A stretch of 64,000 nucleotides of DNA from Cyclobacterium lianum (GTDB taxonomy: Bacteria > Bacteroidota > Bacteroidia > Cytophagales > Cyclobacteriaceae), in NCBI RefSeq assembly GCF_900143075.1, contig NZ_FRCY01000008.1, positions 146,824 to 210,823 on the forward strand. Reading direction: 5' to 3'. A program made the translations under genes and the position numbers. Position 1 is the first letter of the stretch. The number at the start of each line of letters is the position of its first letter. Positions 8,034-17,863 of this stretch are shown here, piece by piece. The notes beneath the pieces are model-generated. The model saw nothing but the letters and a program-made list of their open reading frames with translations, did no database searches and was not told the origin of the DNA.

Positions 8034-11000
8034 AATTTAAATTACAAAAGACAATTTATATGTTGTCCCGCTACTTCCTTTATGGATTTTCCCTGCAGCT
8101 GCTGGTATTGAACCTGGTATTGGCAGGAAGTGTCAATGCCCAATTGGAGACGATTGACAAGGTTAGGATCAATTTGAGTCAAAATGAGCTGTCTCTGCGC
8201 CAGTTTTTCAGACAGGTTGAAGCCAAAACACCTTTTACCTTTTCCTATGACAGAAGGGATCTGGATGAGCAGATGAGTGTGGTTTTGTCCTCCAGCTCTG
8301 CTACCGTGGAAGAAATGTTAAAAGAGGTTTCGGAGCAAAGCTCACTGGGTTTCCGGCAGGTCAACGATCAGATCGATGTCCGGAAAATCGACCGGACTGG
8401 AGATCTGGTGAAAGCTGCTGTTGAGATCACTGTAAGTGGAGTGGTTACAGACGAGCAGGGGCAGCCTTTACCAGGCGCCACCGTTTCGGTACAGGGAACT
8501 ACTACTGGTACGGTGACAGACCTGGATGGGACGTATTCCCTGACTGTACCGGACGATGCGGTATTGGTTTTTTCCTATATCGGATACGATACACAGCGGG
8601 TCACTGTAGGTAACCAGACCACAATCAATATCAGCATGAGCATGGATGAGTCCTCGCTTGAAGAGGTTTTGGTAATCGGTTATGGCACGCAGAAGAGGAG
8701 TGACCTCACCGGTGCCGTATCGTCGGTTAAAGCAGAAGAGTTGACGGCTTATCCAGCCATAGATGCAGTACAAGCCCTACAAGGACGGGCTGCCGGTGTG
8801 CAGATCCAGGCCAATAACGGAGCACCCGGGGCCAGTCTGAAAGTCAGGATCAGAGGCGGTACTTCTATCAATGCCAGCAGTGATCCGATATTTGTGGTGG
8901 ATGGCTTTATTGGTGCTGCCATGCCTCCTCCGGAGGATATCGCTTCCATTGAGGTGCTCAAGGATGCATCGGCTACCGCCATCTACGGTTCACGGGGTGC
9001 CAATGGTGTCATCATGGTGACTACCAAAAGGGGAAAAAGCGGGGCCGCCCGGATAGAGTTTAATTCCTCCTATTCCATGCAAAACGAAATCAACAGGCTG
9101 GATTTGCTGAATGCCGAGCAATTCAACGACTATATATCAGATGCCAGACCGAATATAGAACCTGCCGGAGGCGACACCGATTGGCAGGACCAGATCTTCA
9201 GAACGGGCGGGATTCAAAATTACCAGCTTTCTATAAGCGGAGGCACCGATAATGTCAATTACTATGTATCTGGTGCCTATTTTGACCAAAAAGGTGTAAT
9301 CATCAATTCTGATTTTAACCGTTTCAGCATCACCAGTAACCTGGACGTTCAGGCTTCAGATAAACTTAAAATCGGCTTGAACCTGTTTGCGAGAAGAAGC
9401 AGCAGCGACGGTGTTCGTACTCAGGAGGGTTCGGGTGGACTTACTCCTGGAGTAGTGGCCTCGGCATTCAAGTTTGAACCCGACCAACCGATTTACAGGG
9501 AAGACGGGACATTTACCGTGGCACGGCTGAATGACCCCCATGACAACCCTTATGCAGTCGCTACCCAATTGGTCAATGAAAATGTAAATGACAGATTTCA
9601 GGGTAATTTTTTCGCGGAATATGATTTTACAGAGGACTTAAAATTCAGAACCACCCTGGGAGCAACCGCCAATGCAAGCCGTACCGGGTTGTACTCGCCA
9701 ACCACGGTAACGGAAGGCAGGAATGTAGGAGGAGATGCACGGATAAATGCTTCCCGAAACACCCTGTTTCTGAATGAAAATTACCTGACGTATACCAAAT
9801 CATTTGCCGGCAACCAAACACTTACGGCTATGGGAGGATATTCCTTTCAGTCTTCTGAAAATGAAAACTGGGGTGCCAGGGGTACCTCCTTTATCACAGA
9901 CGCCTTTTCTTTCTGGAACCTGGGTTCGGCTGCAGTATGGCAAACCCCAAGTTCGGGACTGTCAGATTGGAGGATATCCTCTTTTTACGGTCGTTTGAAT
10001 TATTCGCTTGGAGACAAGTACCTGCTGACCTTCAATGCCAGATATGATGGATCTTCTACATTTTCCAGAAACAACAAATGGGCCTTTTTCCCCTCAGGAG
10101 CCATTGCCTGGAATATGAAAAATGAGCCTTTTCTGGAAACGTCCGACCTGATCAGTTTCTGGAAATGGAGAGCCAGCTATGGTATTACCGGAAACCAGGC
10201 CATTGCACCCTATCAGACCCTGGCGAGATTTTCTCCGGTATTTTCAGTGATCGACGGCGCTCCGGTCAACGCGGTACGACCTACCACGGTGGCAAACGAT
10301 AACCTTACCTGGGAGACCACGGCCCAATTCAATATCGGGGCGGATATTGGTTTCTGGGAGGACAGGGTAACATTATCTGCAGAATACTACCGCATGGTGA
10401 CTTCTGACCTTCTCTTTGCTGTGCAGTTGCCGCAGTACTCAGATTATACAAACCAGCTGAGAAATATAGGTGAAGTAGAAAACAAAGGGGTAGAGTTGAC
10501 CCTGGGTTCTAGAAACCTGGTAGGCGCATTCCAATGGGATATGGACATTAATTTCTCACGCAACAGAAATACCGTGCTCTCCCTTCCCGATGGAAATGAT
10601 ATCCAATATGGCTCCGGTCCGGGACACATGGTAGGCCTGGGTACGACCCAGTTGCTCAAGGAAGGATATCCTGTAGGCAGCTTCTTCGGATGGGTGTATG
10701 ATGGCGTATATCAGGAAGGTGATGATTTTATTCCCGGTGGAGGATTTGAACAAACTGCCGGTGGAGAAAGATTCCGTGACCTGAATGAGGATGGCACCTT
10801 GAATAGCGACGACCGGGAAATCATCGGCAATCCACATCCGGATTTTTTCTGGGGATGGAACCATGACTTCCGGTACCGTAACTTTGACCTGAATATCTTC
10901 TTTCAGGGTTCCTTCGGCAACGATATCCTAAGCTATACCCTTATGGAGCTGGATCTGATGTCAGGAATCAACAATGCCACCACTGCCGCCCTGGACCGGT

Positions 11001-11341
11001 GGACTCCCACCAATACGCAAACGGATATTCCCAGAGCTTTCAACGGACGCACCAGACGGGTGTCTACCCGTTGGATTTACGACGGTACCTTTACCAGGTT
11101 GAAAAACCTTTCTTTAGGTTATAACTTCCCCCAGGCCATTGTAGACAGGCTGAACCTTTCCAGGTTGAGGTTGTATGTGAGTGCACAGAATGTGCTGACA
11201 TTCACCCAATACGAGGGTTATGATCCGGAAGTAAACTACAGGTCCGGAGGAGCAACGGATGGCAACAGAAACCTGGGACTGGATTACGGAAGCTACCCCA
11301 ATGCGAAAAATTACACATTGGGCATAAACGTAGGATTTTAA
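8030..11341 (+). CDS. SusC/RagA-family TonB-dependent outer-membrane receptor
   Basis: The ATG at 8030 (MKFKLQKTIY) begins a proper signal peptide ending near VNAQ (about 38); the in-frame ATG at 7958 adds a non-signal extension. 1103 residues: STN signalling domain (about 45-115), carboxypeptidase-regulatory-like barrel (about 130-215, GVVTDEQGQPLPGATVSVQG), TonB box/plug (EEVLVIGYGTQKRSDLTGAV, then DPIFVVDGF and YGSRGANGVI), and a 22-strand beta-barrel to the C-terminal aromatic end. SusC barrels import oligosaccharides or peptides together with a SusD lid. The STN domain contacts FecR, consistent with the upstream sigma/fecR pair. The substrate is not deducible, because no glycoside hydrolase lies in this operon. 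Confidence 0.95.
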   Translation: MKFKLQKTIYMLSRYFLYGFSLQLLVLNLVLAGSVNAQLETIDKVRINLSQNELSLRQFFRQVEAKTPFTFSYDRRDLDEQMSVVLSSSSATVEEMLKEVSEQSSLGFRQVNDQIDVRKIDRTGDLVKAAVEITVSGVVTDEQGQPLPGATVSVQGTTTGTVTDLDGTYSLTVPDDAVLVFSYIGYDTQRVTVGNQTTINISMSMDESSLEEVLVIGYGTQKRSDLTGAVSSVKAEELTAYPAIDAVQALQGRAAGVQIQANNGAPGASLKVRIRGGTSINASSDPIFVVDGFIGAAMPPPEDIASIEVLKDASATAIYGSRGANGVIMVTTKRGKSGAARIEFNSSYSMQNEINRLDLLNAEQFNDYISDARPNIEPAGGDTDWQDQIFRTGGIQNYQLSISGGTDNVNYYVSGAYFDQKGVIINSDFNRFSITSNLDVQASDKLKIGLNLFARRSSSDGVRTQEGSGGLTPGVVASAFKFEPDQPIYREDGTFTVARLNDPHDNPYAVATQLVNENVNDRFQGNFFAEYDFTEDLKFRTTLGATANASRTGLYSPTTVTEGRNVGGDARINASRNTLFLNENYLTYTKSFAGNQTLTAMGGYSFQSSENENWGARGTSFITDAFSFWNLGSAAVWQTPSSGLSDWRISSFYGRLNYSLGDKYLLTFNARYDGSSTFSRNNKWAFFPSGAIAWNMKNEPFLETSDLISFWKWRASYGITGNQAIAPYQTLARFSPVFSVIDGAPVNAVRPTTVANDNLTWETTAQFNIGADIGFWEDRVTLSAEYYRMVTSDLLFAVQLPQYSDYTNQLRNIGEVENKGVELTLGSRNLVGAFQWDMDINFSRNRNTVLSLPDGNDIQYGSGPGHMVGLGTTQLLKEGYPVGSFFGWVYDGVYQEGDDFIPGGGFEQTAGGERFRDLNEDGTLNSDDREIIGNPHPDFFWGWNHDFRYRNFDLNIFFQGSFGNDILSYTLMELDLMSGINNATTAALDRWTPTNTQTDIPRAFNGRTRRVSTRWIYDGTFTRLKNLSLGYNFPQAIVDRLNLSRLRLYVSAQNVLTFTQYEGYDPEVNYRSGGATDGNRNLGLDYGSYPNAKNYTLGINVGF

Positions 11342-11366
11342 TTTAGCCAACGAAACAGAAATAACC

Positions 11367-12881
11367 ATGAAAACGAGAATATATAAATCTTTGGTTTTGG
11401 CCATGGCCTGCTGGTTTGCGGGATGTACTGATCTGGAAGAAAAGCCAGTAGGATTGCTGGCTCCTGAAAGCCTGTTTAACAGTGCCAGCGATGTAGAGAC
11501 GGCCATTTTCGGTGCCTATGGATGGATAGCATCCGAGAGATTGTACGGACGTCAGTTTGTGACCGCGATCATGTTGCGCGGAGATATGGTGGACATTGGA
11601 GACCGCGGTACCCCTGCCGAGCGGCAGCAGGTAAACGACTTCAATATGGATGACAACAACGGCATGGTCCGCTCATTCTGGCCATACTGGTATCAGGTGA
11701 TAGGTGCAGCCAATGCAGCCATATCAGGCGCAGAGAGCCTGGATCTTCAGGAAGAGGTAAACAACCGCCTGGTAGCTGAGGCCAGGTTTGTCAGGGCTTT
11801 CAGCTATTACCATCTGGTACGGGTGTTTGGAGACATACCATACATTGATTACTTTATCAACGATCCGGAGGCGGTCAAAGATATCTCCAAAACCAGCTCT
11901 TCTGAGGTTTATCAGGGCATATTGGCTGACCTGGAATTTGCCAAACAGTGGCTTCCTGATAACCAGCCCAATAATGTACGCTCCAGACCTACCAAAGGCA
12001 CTGCAGCATCTTACCTGGCTTCCGTACACCTTACCCTCGCCGATTACCCCAAGGCCTATGAAGAGGCCAAATGGGTGATTGAGAATAAAGGCAGGTTTGG
12101 TTACGAGCTGGAGGCGGATTACCAGGATCTCTTTCGCGCCGAAATCGCGGATAATCTGAATGAACCGATATTTACGCTCGACTTCCTCGGTCAGCAGAAT
12201 GGCGGTGGTGGTGCCAATGATGACATCATGCCGCCCATGACCGGAATCCGGGGAGCAGATCAACTGGGATGGAGCGTTTGTGTACCTTCGATGGCTGTCT
12301 ACAACACCTGGGATGACCGCGATTACCGCAAGTCCGTAAGTTTTCAGCCTGAAGCGCTAATCAATGGAGTAATGGAACCGTATACAGAATTTGCCAATAC
12401 GCAGCGGCCACATATCGCCAAATACAGGATGTTTCCCGGAAACAGCAACTCTGATGGCAGATACTCCGACCATAACTATGCGGCCATGCGCTATGCAGAG
12501 GTGTTGCTCATCGCAGCAGAGGCTGCAGCAGAAGTGAATGGAGGCCCCACTGCAGAGGCCATTGGCTATGTCAATGATATTCGCGAAAGGGCCCGAAATG
12601 CCGGCGGTATCCAGAATAGTTTCCCTGAAGACCTGCCTGACGGCTTGAGCAAAGAGGGCTTCATAGATGCGGTATTGGATGAGCGGAGATTGGAATTGTC
12701 TTTTGAATACAAAAGATGGTACGATATCAAGAGAAGACAATTGGGACAAGAGGTATTCAATGGTCCTGAAAGTCTGGAACCCCATCCAAATTTCGACCCC
12801 TCCAGAGATTATCTGATGCCTTTACCGAGAATAGAACTGGATGTCAATCCAAACCTGGCACCTCAAAATCCAGGCTATTGA
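11367..12881 (+). CDS. SusD/RagB-family substrate-binding lipoprotein
   Basis: 504 residues starting with a lipoprotein signal (lipobox FAGC, C20). Its TPR-like helical SusD fold is indicated by VAEARFVRAFSYYHLVRVFGDIPY (about 135-158), EVLLIAAEAAAEV and the C-terminal ERRLELSFEYKRWYDIKRR and YLMPLPRIELDVNPNL. It forms the surface lid on the SusC barrel, which ends 25 bases upstream. The two are the last genes of the sigma/fecR/susC/susD set, and a strong terminator follows. Confidence 0.95.
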   Translation: MKTRIYKSLVLAMACWFAGCTDLEEKPVGLLAPESLFNSASDVETAIFGAYGWIASERLYGRQFVTAIMLRGDMVDIGDRGTPAERQQVNDFNMDDNNGMVRSFWPYWYQVIGAANAAISGAESLDLQEEVNNRLVAEARFVRAFSYYHLVRVFGDIPYIDYFINDPEAVKDISKTSSSEVYQGILADLEFAKQWLPDNQPNNVRSRPTKGTAASYLASVHLTLADYPKAYEEAKWVIENKGRFGYELEADYQDLFRAEIADNLNEPIFTLDFLGQQNGGGGANDDIMPPMTGIRGADQLGWSVCVPSMAVYNTWDDRDYRKSVSFQPEALINGVMEPYTEFANTQRPHIAKYRMFPGNSNSDGRYSDHNYAAMRYAEVLLIAAEAAAEVNGGPTAEAIGYVNDIRERARNAGGIQNSFPEDLPDGLSKEGFIDAVLDERRLELSFEYKRWYDIKRRQLGQEVFNGPESLEPHPNFDPSRDYLMPLPRIELDVNPNLAPQNPGY

Positions 12882-12906
12882 TAATGAAGGAATAAAGATC
12901 TGGAAA

Positions 12907-12953
12907 AACATAAGAAAAGGCGATGGTAAAGTACCATCGCCTTTTCTTATGTT
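12907..12953. terminator. Long perfect hairpin terminator after the susD-like gene
   Basis: A 22-base perfect inverted repeat (12907-12928 and 12932-12953) with a 3-base loop and core AAAAGGCGATGGTA / TACCATCGCCTTTT. It closes the susCD operon. Its symmetry would also let it act on transcripts from the opposite strand. Confidence 0.85.
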
Positions 12954-13089
12954 TATACCGTCCACCAACCGGACCGAATTGCTGTGTCGCAAAAGCCTGC
13001 ACTTACCTTGATTCAATTAAAACCGGCGAAGTTATTGTCCATTCAAACTTGTTTAAATGGGACCTGCATCCCACGCGAGAGGTTCATCG

Positions 13090-14415
13090 TCAATAAACCG
13101 GAAACTCCTGTTGAAGCCCGCGAAAATTATCTATCATCTGCCAGTTGTCTTCAGGTATTTTGAGCCTCGCAGTAGGTTCTGTTCCATATTGCACATAGGT
13201 GAGCGCACTGGCCAGTCTGAATTCCCGGATATCGCCCCAATTGACAGAAGGGTCATCTGCTGCAGGTACGTCCACCGGAAAACCATCGTAGTATTCGGCA
13301 TTGCCCTCGGCATTTGCTATAGCAAACGTAATGGGTACCAGTTCTACATCATTTTGAGCAAGTACGCCATTGAATTGGGAAAGCGGAAACGAGCCTACCG
13401 GTTTGCCATAAGTCCTTTGACCAACAAGTATCACATCCAAATAAGGTTTCAGACAGTTAATTATCAATTCGCTGGCTGAGGCAGACCCCCTGGAGGTAAT
13501 TACAACCAACCGCTCAAGAGCAATTTCGCCACTTTTTTCAAACCTGTATTCCTCATTAAGGTTAGATTTTTCCTCATTCAGCGCATTGGTGTACATCAGA
13601 GCGCCGTCTGCAGCGGCCGGCACCAGCCCATTCATGATTTGCTCGGCCACATCCACAGAACCACCTCCATTATACCTCAGGTCTAGAATAAGCTCATCGA
13701 TTCCAGCAGTTTCAAAAAATTCGAGCGTTTCCTCCACCTCCAGGCTCCGGTTTGGACTCAGACCTGCGGTAGCTTTGAAACTATTATATACCCAGTAACC
13801 CGTTTTTTTATTACCGGTTTCTAACACATCTCTGAATAAAACTGAATTGGCCTGGTATTCTTCTTTGGTGTTGGTACGCGTCGTGGTGGTCCCATCGGGC
13901 AGCCGGAATCTGAAGGTATTGGAAACGCCGGGACGGTTTTCACCCAATTCAAAATTATAGCCGCCGGCTCTACGGTATTCTTCGATCGTTTTTCCATTGA
14001 TTTCGATGATTTCCCAGCCCCTCTGCCATCCGTCCTTGCCTGCTGGAGAATCGTCATATACAAAAGAAATGTACAGCCTGTCATCATCTCCAAGCGCAAA
14101 ACCGAAGCCATGGCCAGCATTTTGTCCGGTAAAGGCCCTATTGAAAGCATCTCTGGTGGTAAGGTATGACCAGCGATCCAACTGGAGGTACATCAGATCA
14201 TATAGCAGGTCTTCGTTATTTCGGTATCGCCCTACATCCAGGGAAGCTGGCAGTCGGTCGTTCCAGTAATACCATTCCTGCATGCTCTCATAAATGGCCT
14301 CTTTCACCAGATCGGGGTTTTGTGGCAATTCGTCCAATTCTTCCCGGCACGAACTGAAGCAGAAAGACAGGCCACAAAAAATGACGAAAATTGATTTTTT
14401 AATCTCTACCAACAT
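13090..14415 (-). CDS. S41-family (C-terminal processing) peptidase, lipoprotein
   Basis: 441 residues with a lipoprotein signal (SSC, C23), so it probably sits in a membrane facing the periplasm or the surface. A PDZ domain covers about 100-185 (DDSPAGKDGWQRGWEIIEINGK) and the S41 core about 205-420. The Ser/Lys dyad is S313 in SASASE and K338 in TYGKPVG, spaced 25 residues as in E. coli Prc/CtpA. LDLRYNGGGSVDVAEQ is the usual S41 strand. Family members cleave C-terminal tails of envelope proteins; the substrate here is unknown. The gene ends about 140 bases from the susD terminator and is divergent from the TetR gene. Confidence 0.92.
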   Translation of the reverse strand: MLVEIKKSIFVIFCGLSFCFSSCREELDELPQNPDLVKEAIYESMQEWYYWNDRLPASLDVGRYRNNEDLLYDLMYLQLDRWSYLTTRDAFNRAFTGQNAGHGFGFALGDDDRLYISFVYDDSPAGKDGWQRGWEIIEINGKTIEEYRRAGGYNFELGENRPGVSNTFRFRLPDGTTTTRTNTKEEYQANSVLFRDVLETGNKKTGYWVYNSFKATAGLSPNRSLEVEETLEFFETAGIDELILDLRYNGGGSVDVAEQIMNGLVPAAADGALMYTNALNEEKSNLNEEYRFEKSGEIALERLVVITSRGSASASELIINCLKPYLDVILVGQRTYGKPVGSFPLSQFNGVLAQNDVELVPITFAIANAEGNAEYYDGFPVDVPAADDPSVNWGDIREFRLASALTYVQYGTEPTARLKIPEDNWQMIDNFRGLQQEFPVY

Positions 14416-14608
14416 GTAATCTCTTCTTAAACTTTTGATTAATAACGCAATCCGGCCGCAATTTGATGCACAATCTGGAAATAATTGTCTGCGTGTACCG
14501 CATCAATCAGGATCGCAAGACCCAGTCGACAAATTAATTGTTATTTTTCACAAACCACTTGCCTTCAGTAATTGTTATCTGGTTGCAAAATATAAAGAGA
14601 ATCAGGAG

Positions 14609-15265
14609 ATGACAGAAAAAGCAAAGCACCAAAAGTCAGATAGGGATAAGATCATAGAAGGATATATCCATTATATCCTGGAAAATGGTAAAGAACCGGC
14701 ATCCATATACAAATTTGCAAAAGACCTGAAAATGCAGGAAGCTGCATTCTATGATCACTTCAGCACTTTTGCTGCCATAAAGAAAACTGTTTGGGAAATG
14801 ATTTTTGATCAGACAGTAAATAACCTGGAAGGACAGGAGGTCTATAAGACCTACAGTGCAAGGGAGAAGCTTCTGGGATTTTTTTTCACATGGATTGAAG
14901 AGCTGAAAAAGCGAAGGTCGTACTTGCTTGCGGTCTACGGAAAGGACATTTTGAAAGACCCGCATTTCCCCACTGAGCTAAAAGGGTTTAAATCAAATTT
15001 CAAACATTTTGCCAGGGAGATCATTTTGGAAGGGAAGGAAACGGAGGAGATTGCCGAAAGACCCTACATTGCGGATAGGTATGATGAGGCATTATGGCTT
15101 CAGGTGATGTTTGTTTTCAGGTTTTGGTTAAAGGACGATTCGCCTTCATTCGAAAAAACAGATGCCGCGATAGAGAAATCCGTAAATCTGGCTTTCGATC
15201 TGATGGGAAAATCCGCAGTAGACAGTTTCGTAGACTTCGCTAAATTTTTATTTCAATCCAGATAA
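14609..15265 (+). CDS. TetR-family transcriptional regulator paired with an ABC1 kinase
   Basis: The ATG at 14609 (MTEKAKHQKS) is preceded by AGGAG; upstream in-frame starts give an unlikely basic extension. 218 residues. The N-terminal HTH is at about 15-60 (PASIYKFAKDLKMQEAAFYDHFSTF), with YDHF in place of the usual YYHF/YRHF, followed by an all-helical ligand/dimer domain. It ends 4 bases before the ABC1-kinase gene and is surely co-transcribed with it. The pairing suggests the regulator controls its own operon in response to a lipid or quinone-related ligand, which is inferred. Confidence 0.85.
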   Translation: MTEKAKHQKSDRDKIIEGYIHYILENGKEPASIYKFAKDLKMQEAAFYDHFSTFAAIKKTVWEMIFDQTVNNLEGQEVYKTYSAREKLLGFFFTWIEELKKRRSYLLAVYGKDILKDPHFPTELKGFKSNFKHFAREIILEGKETEEIAERPYIADRYDEALWLQVMFVFRFWLKDDSPSFEKTDAAIEKSVNLAFDLMGKSAVDSFVDFAKFLFQSR

Positions 15266-15269
15266 GGCA

Positions 15270-16589
15270 ATGACGCAAAAAATAAAAGAGCAGCAGAGCA
15301 TCCCGGTATCTAAGGTACAGCGGGCAGCCAAATTTATCAGCACCGGAGCAAGAGTAGGTGGCAATTACATGAAACACTATGCAAAGAAGGCAGTCAATCC
15401 TTCCATGACCAGGGATGACCTGGACAGGAGCAATGCTTCGGACATTTACGATTCACTGAGTGAATTAAAGGGAAGTGCCCTTAAGGTGGCACAGATGATG
15501 GCCATGGACAAGAATCTGCTGCCGCGGGCTTATCAGGATAAATTTACGATGGCCCAATACAGCGCACCTCCTTTGTCGTATCCATTGGTGGTCAAGACTT
15601 TTCAGCAACATTTTGGCAAAGGTCCGGAAACGATCTTCGATACCTTCACCAGCTCTGCCGTCAATGCTGCATCCATTGGGCAGGTACACCGGGCTACGAA
15701 AGGAGGAAAGGTATACGCGGTTAAAATCCAATATCCGGGTGTAGCCTCTAGTGTTCGGTCTGATTTGAAGTTGGTGAAACCCTTCGCCCTCCGACTGTTA
15801 AATATGAATGAAAAAGAGCTGGATCACTACATGGAGGAGGTTGAGGAAAAGCTGCTCGAGGAGACGGATTATGAATTGGAGGTAAGACGGAGCAAGGAGA
15901 TTTCCCAGGCATGTGGGCATATCACTGACCTGCAGTTTCCCAATTACTACGAAGAACTGAGTGGTCCAAGGGTGATCACGATGGACTGGATGGAGGGTTT
16001 GCATCTCAGAGAGTGGTTGACGACCGACCCGAACCAGGAGGCAAAAAACAGGGTTGGCCAGGCATTATGGGATTTTTATCATTATCAGGTACATGAACTG
16101 AAGCAGGTGCATGCCGATCCCCATCCGGGAAATTTTATTATCCAGAAAGACAATCAGTTGGCAGTAATTGATTTTGGCTGCGTTAAGGTAATACCTGAGA
16201 ATTTTTATACCGGGTATTTTTCCTTGATCAAGAAGGACCTGCTTATCAATGAGGAAGAGCTCAATCAAATTTTTTACGGACTGGAATTTATCTCCGATAA
16301 AGACTCTCCGGAGGAAAAAGTTTATTTTAAGAATATTTTCAAGGAGATGATCTCGCTATTGGGCAAGCCTTTTCATGCAGACCGGTTTGATTTTTCCTCA
16401 GACAGCTATTTCCAACAGATTTTTGCACTGGGAGACAAAATTTCCAATGATAAGATGTTTAGAAAATCCAAGCAAGCCAGAGGTTCGAGGCATGGATTAT
16501 ACATCAACCGTACCTATTTTGGTTTGTATAACCTGTTGAACCAGTTACAGGCGACTGTAAACACGACAAAGCCGGATTGGCTCAAATGA
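15270..16589 (+). CDS. ABC1/AarF/UbiB atypical kinase family protein
   Basis: 439 residues of the UbiB/ADCK3/COQ8 fold. Visible are K72-V-A-Q75 at the place of the family's KxGQ motif, N132-A-A-S135 where AAAS is usual, the ATP-binding lysine K152 (YAVKIQYPG), the catalytic-loop region HADPHPGNF and the metal-binding DFG in VIDFGCVK. Family members are ATPases that support isoprenoid-quinone biosynthesis or membrane-lipid handling. The changed KxGQ and alanine-rich loop may be a subfamily trait and could alter nucleotide use. No C-terminal transmembrane pair typical of E. coli UbiB is visible. It ends seven bases from the convergent next gene, with no terminator between them. Confidence 0.9.
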   Translation: MTQKIKEQQSIPVSKVQRAAKFISTGARVGGNYMKHYAKKAVNPSMTRDDLDRSNASDIYDSLSELKGSALKVAQMMAMDKNLLPRAYQDKFTMAQYSAPPLSYPLVVKTFQQHFGKGPETIFDTFTSSAVNAASIGQVHRATKGGKVYAVKIQYPGVASSVRSDLKLVKPFALRLLNMNEKELDHYMEEVEEKLLEETDYELEVRRSKEISQACGHITDLQFPNYYEELSGPRVITMDWMEGLHLREWLTTDPNQEAKNRVGQALWDFYHYQVHELKQVHADPHPGNFIIQKDNQLAVIDFGCVKVIPENFYTGYFSLIKKDLLINEEELNQIFYGLEFISDKDSPEEKVYFKNIFKEMISLLGKPFHADRFDFSSDSYFQQIFALGDKISNDKMFRKSKQARGSRHGLYINRTYFGLYNLLNQLQATVNTTKPDWLK

Positions 16590-16596
16590 CCAGAGT

Positions 16597-17679
16597 CTAA
16601 GTCGATTGTTTTATCAGAAGGTCAGTAAACTTTCTTGCCAGTTTGAAAGGGAGCAGCGTATCCGTAGACTGATTGGTCGTTCCAGTCAAAAAGACTCCCA
16701 AATCCGGTACAAAAAAAGCAAAGGCCCCTGAAAGACCCGTATGACCGATGATTTCCGGGTAATCTCGCCAGGGCACGCTGATCCGGGGTTTCTCATATCG
16801 GGAAATGCCCAATCCGTAGGAAAGGGAGGCCTTTACCGGGATCCATTCCTGAATCAGCTGCAATTCTGACAAGGGAAAAAGGTTGCCATGGAAAAAGGCT
16901 TTTATAAAAGTCATGCTGTCCCGGCAAGTACTCACCATCCCCCCAACAGGCCCAAGTGAGCACATGGCCCGAGGTATTTCGAGTTCCAGTTCATGGTGAT
17001 AAAATGTGGCTGGTGTACGGTCATGTATATCCTTATAGACATAGGTTTCATGCATTCCCAGCGGCTTGAAGTGAAAATTTATGAGTGTATCCTCCAGACT
17101 TTGGCAGGTGATTTCTTCAATTATTTTCCCTAAAAGTTGAAAATTGCTGTCTGCGTAGACTATTTTCTTCCTGGCTCCCGGAGCATATTGAGGGCCCAAT
17201 CTTTTCACTGCCACAAGCCAATCACCCTGTGTCCAGGATTGGTCTTTTCCGGCCAAAAGTTCTTCGCCTAAGGATTTGTCCCCACTAAAAGAAAATTGAA
17301 AATAATCCGGGAGCCCCGACAGGTGGGAAAGTAAGTGTCGGACTGTAATTTTATAGGTATAATCCTGCCCCTTTATCTTGCTTAGTTCACGGTACGGTTC
17401 ACCTGTAAGAAATCGGGTGATGGGAGCATCCAAATCCACCAATCCCCTTACCTTTAGTTTCAATAGCAAAGCCAGTATATGCAGTTTACCTACGCCGGTA
17501 ATAAAGTAGGGCTGTTTCTCCGAAAGGTTACCGGTGGCTCCTGTCCAGGCGATGGGTTCCTGCTTTTCCCTGAAGACAGACAGGATGCTACCCGGCAATT
17601 TTTCCTGCCTGGTAAAGTCATTCAAACGGTTTTGCCAGGCGGTAAAAACCCTCTTGTTGTTTTGGCCAAAAGTATTCAT
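16597..17679 (-). CDS. Beta-lactamase (class C/EstB) fold protein, nucleophile serine replaced
   Basis: 360 residues of the serine beta-lactamase/DD-peptidase superfamily: YFITGVGKLHILALLLKL (58-75) aligns with the usual FIASxTKxxTAxxIxxL motif, HLLSHLSGLPDY follows, YADSNFQLLG matches the Yx(N/D) motif, and GHTGLSG matches the HTG-type third motif. The SxxK serine is glycine (G62, codon at 17494-17496), while K65 is kept. No signal peptide is visible. An inactive hydrolase or binding protein is therefore more likely than an enzyme, unless a neighbouring threonine (T61) substitutes. It is convergent with the ABC1-kinase gene. Confidence 0.85.
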   Translation of the reverse strand: MNTFGQNNKRVFTAWQNRLNDFTRQEKLPGSILSVFREKQEPIAWTGATGNLSEKQPYFITGVGKLHILALLLKLKVRGLVDLDAPITRFLTGEPYRELSKIKGQDYTYKITVRHLLSHLSGLPDYFQFSFSGDKSLGEELLAGKDQSWTQGDWLVAVKRLGPQYAPGARKKIVYADSNFQLLGKIIEEITCQSLEDTLINFHFKPLGMHETYVYKDIHDRTPATFYHHELELEIPRAMCSLGPVGGMVSTCRDSMTFIKAFFHGNLFPLSELQLIQEWIPVKASLSYGLGISRYEKPRISVPWRDYPEIIGHTGLSGAFAFFVPDLGVFLTGTTNQSTDTLLPFKLARKFTDLLIKQST

Positions 17680-17863
17680 TTGAAACTGTAATTAGGTACT
17701 AAAGTTACTAAAAAATACGATAGTAAATTTATCTACAAACACCTAAATCCCTACTAAAATAGAAGTGAAAAATACTGTTTTTATCCTCAATTTTCACTTA
17801 ATTTGAATAGTCCCAGGATAGCCTTAACACTTGCCTCAAGTTTTTATTCAGATCAATTTATTC

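Noticed and set aside
11724-12263. 179-residue frame antisense to the susD-like gene
   Set aside because: Shadow of a well-supported SusD protein; no independent evidence.
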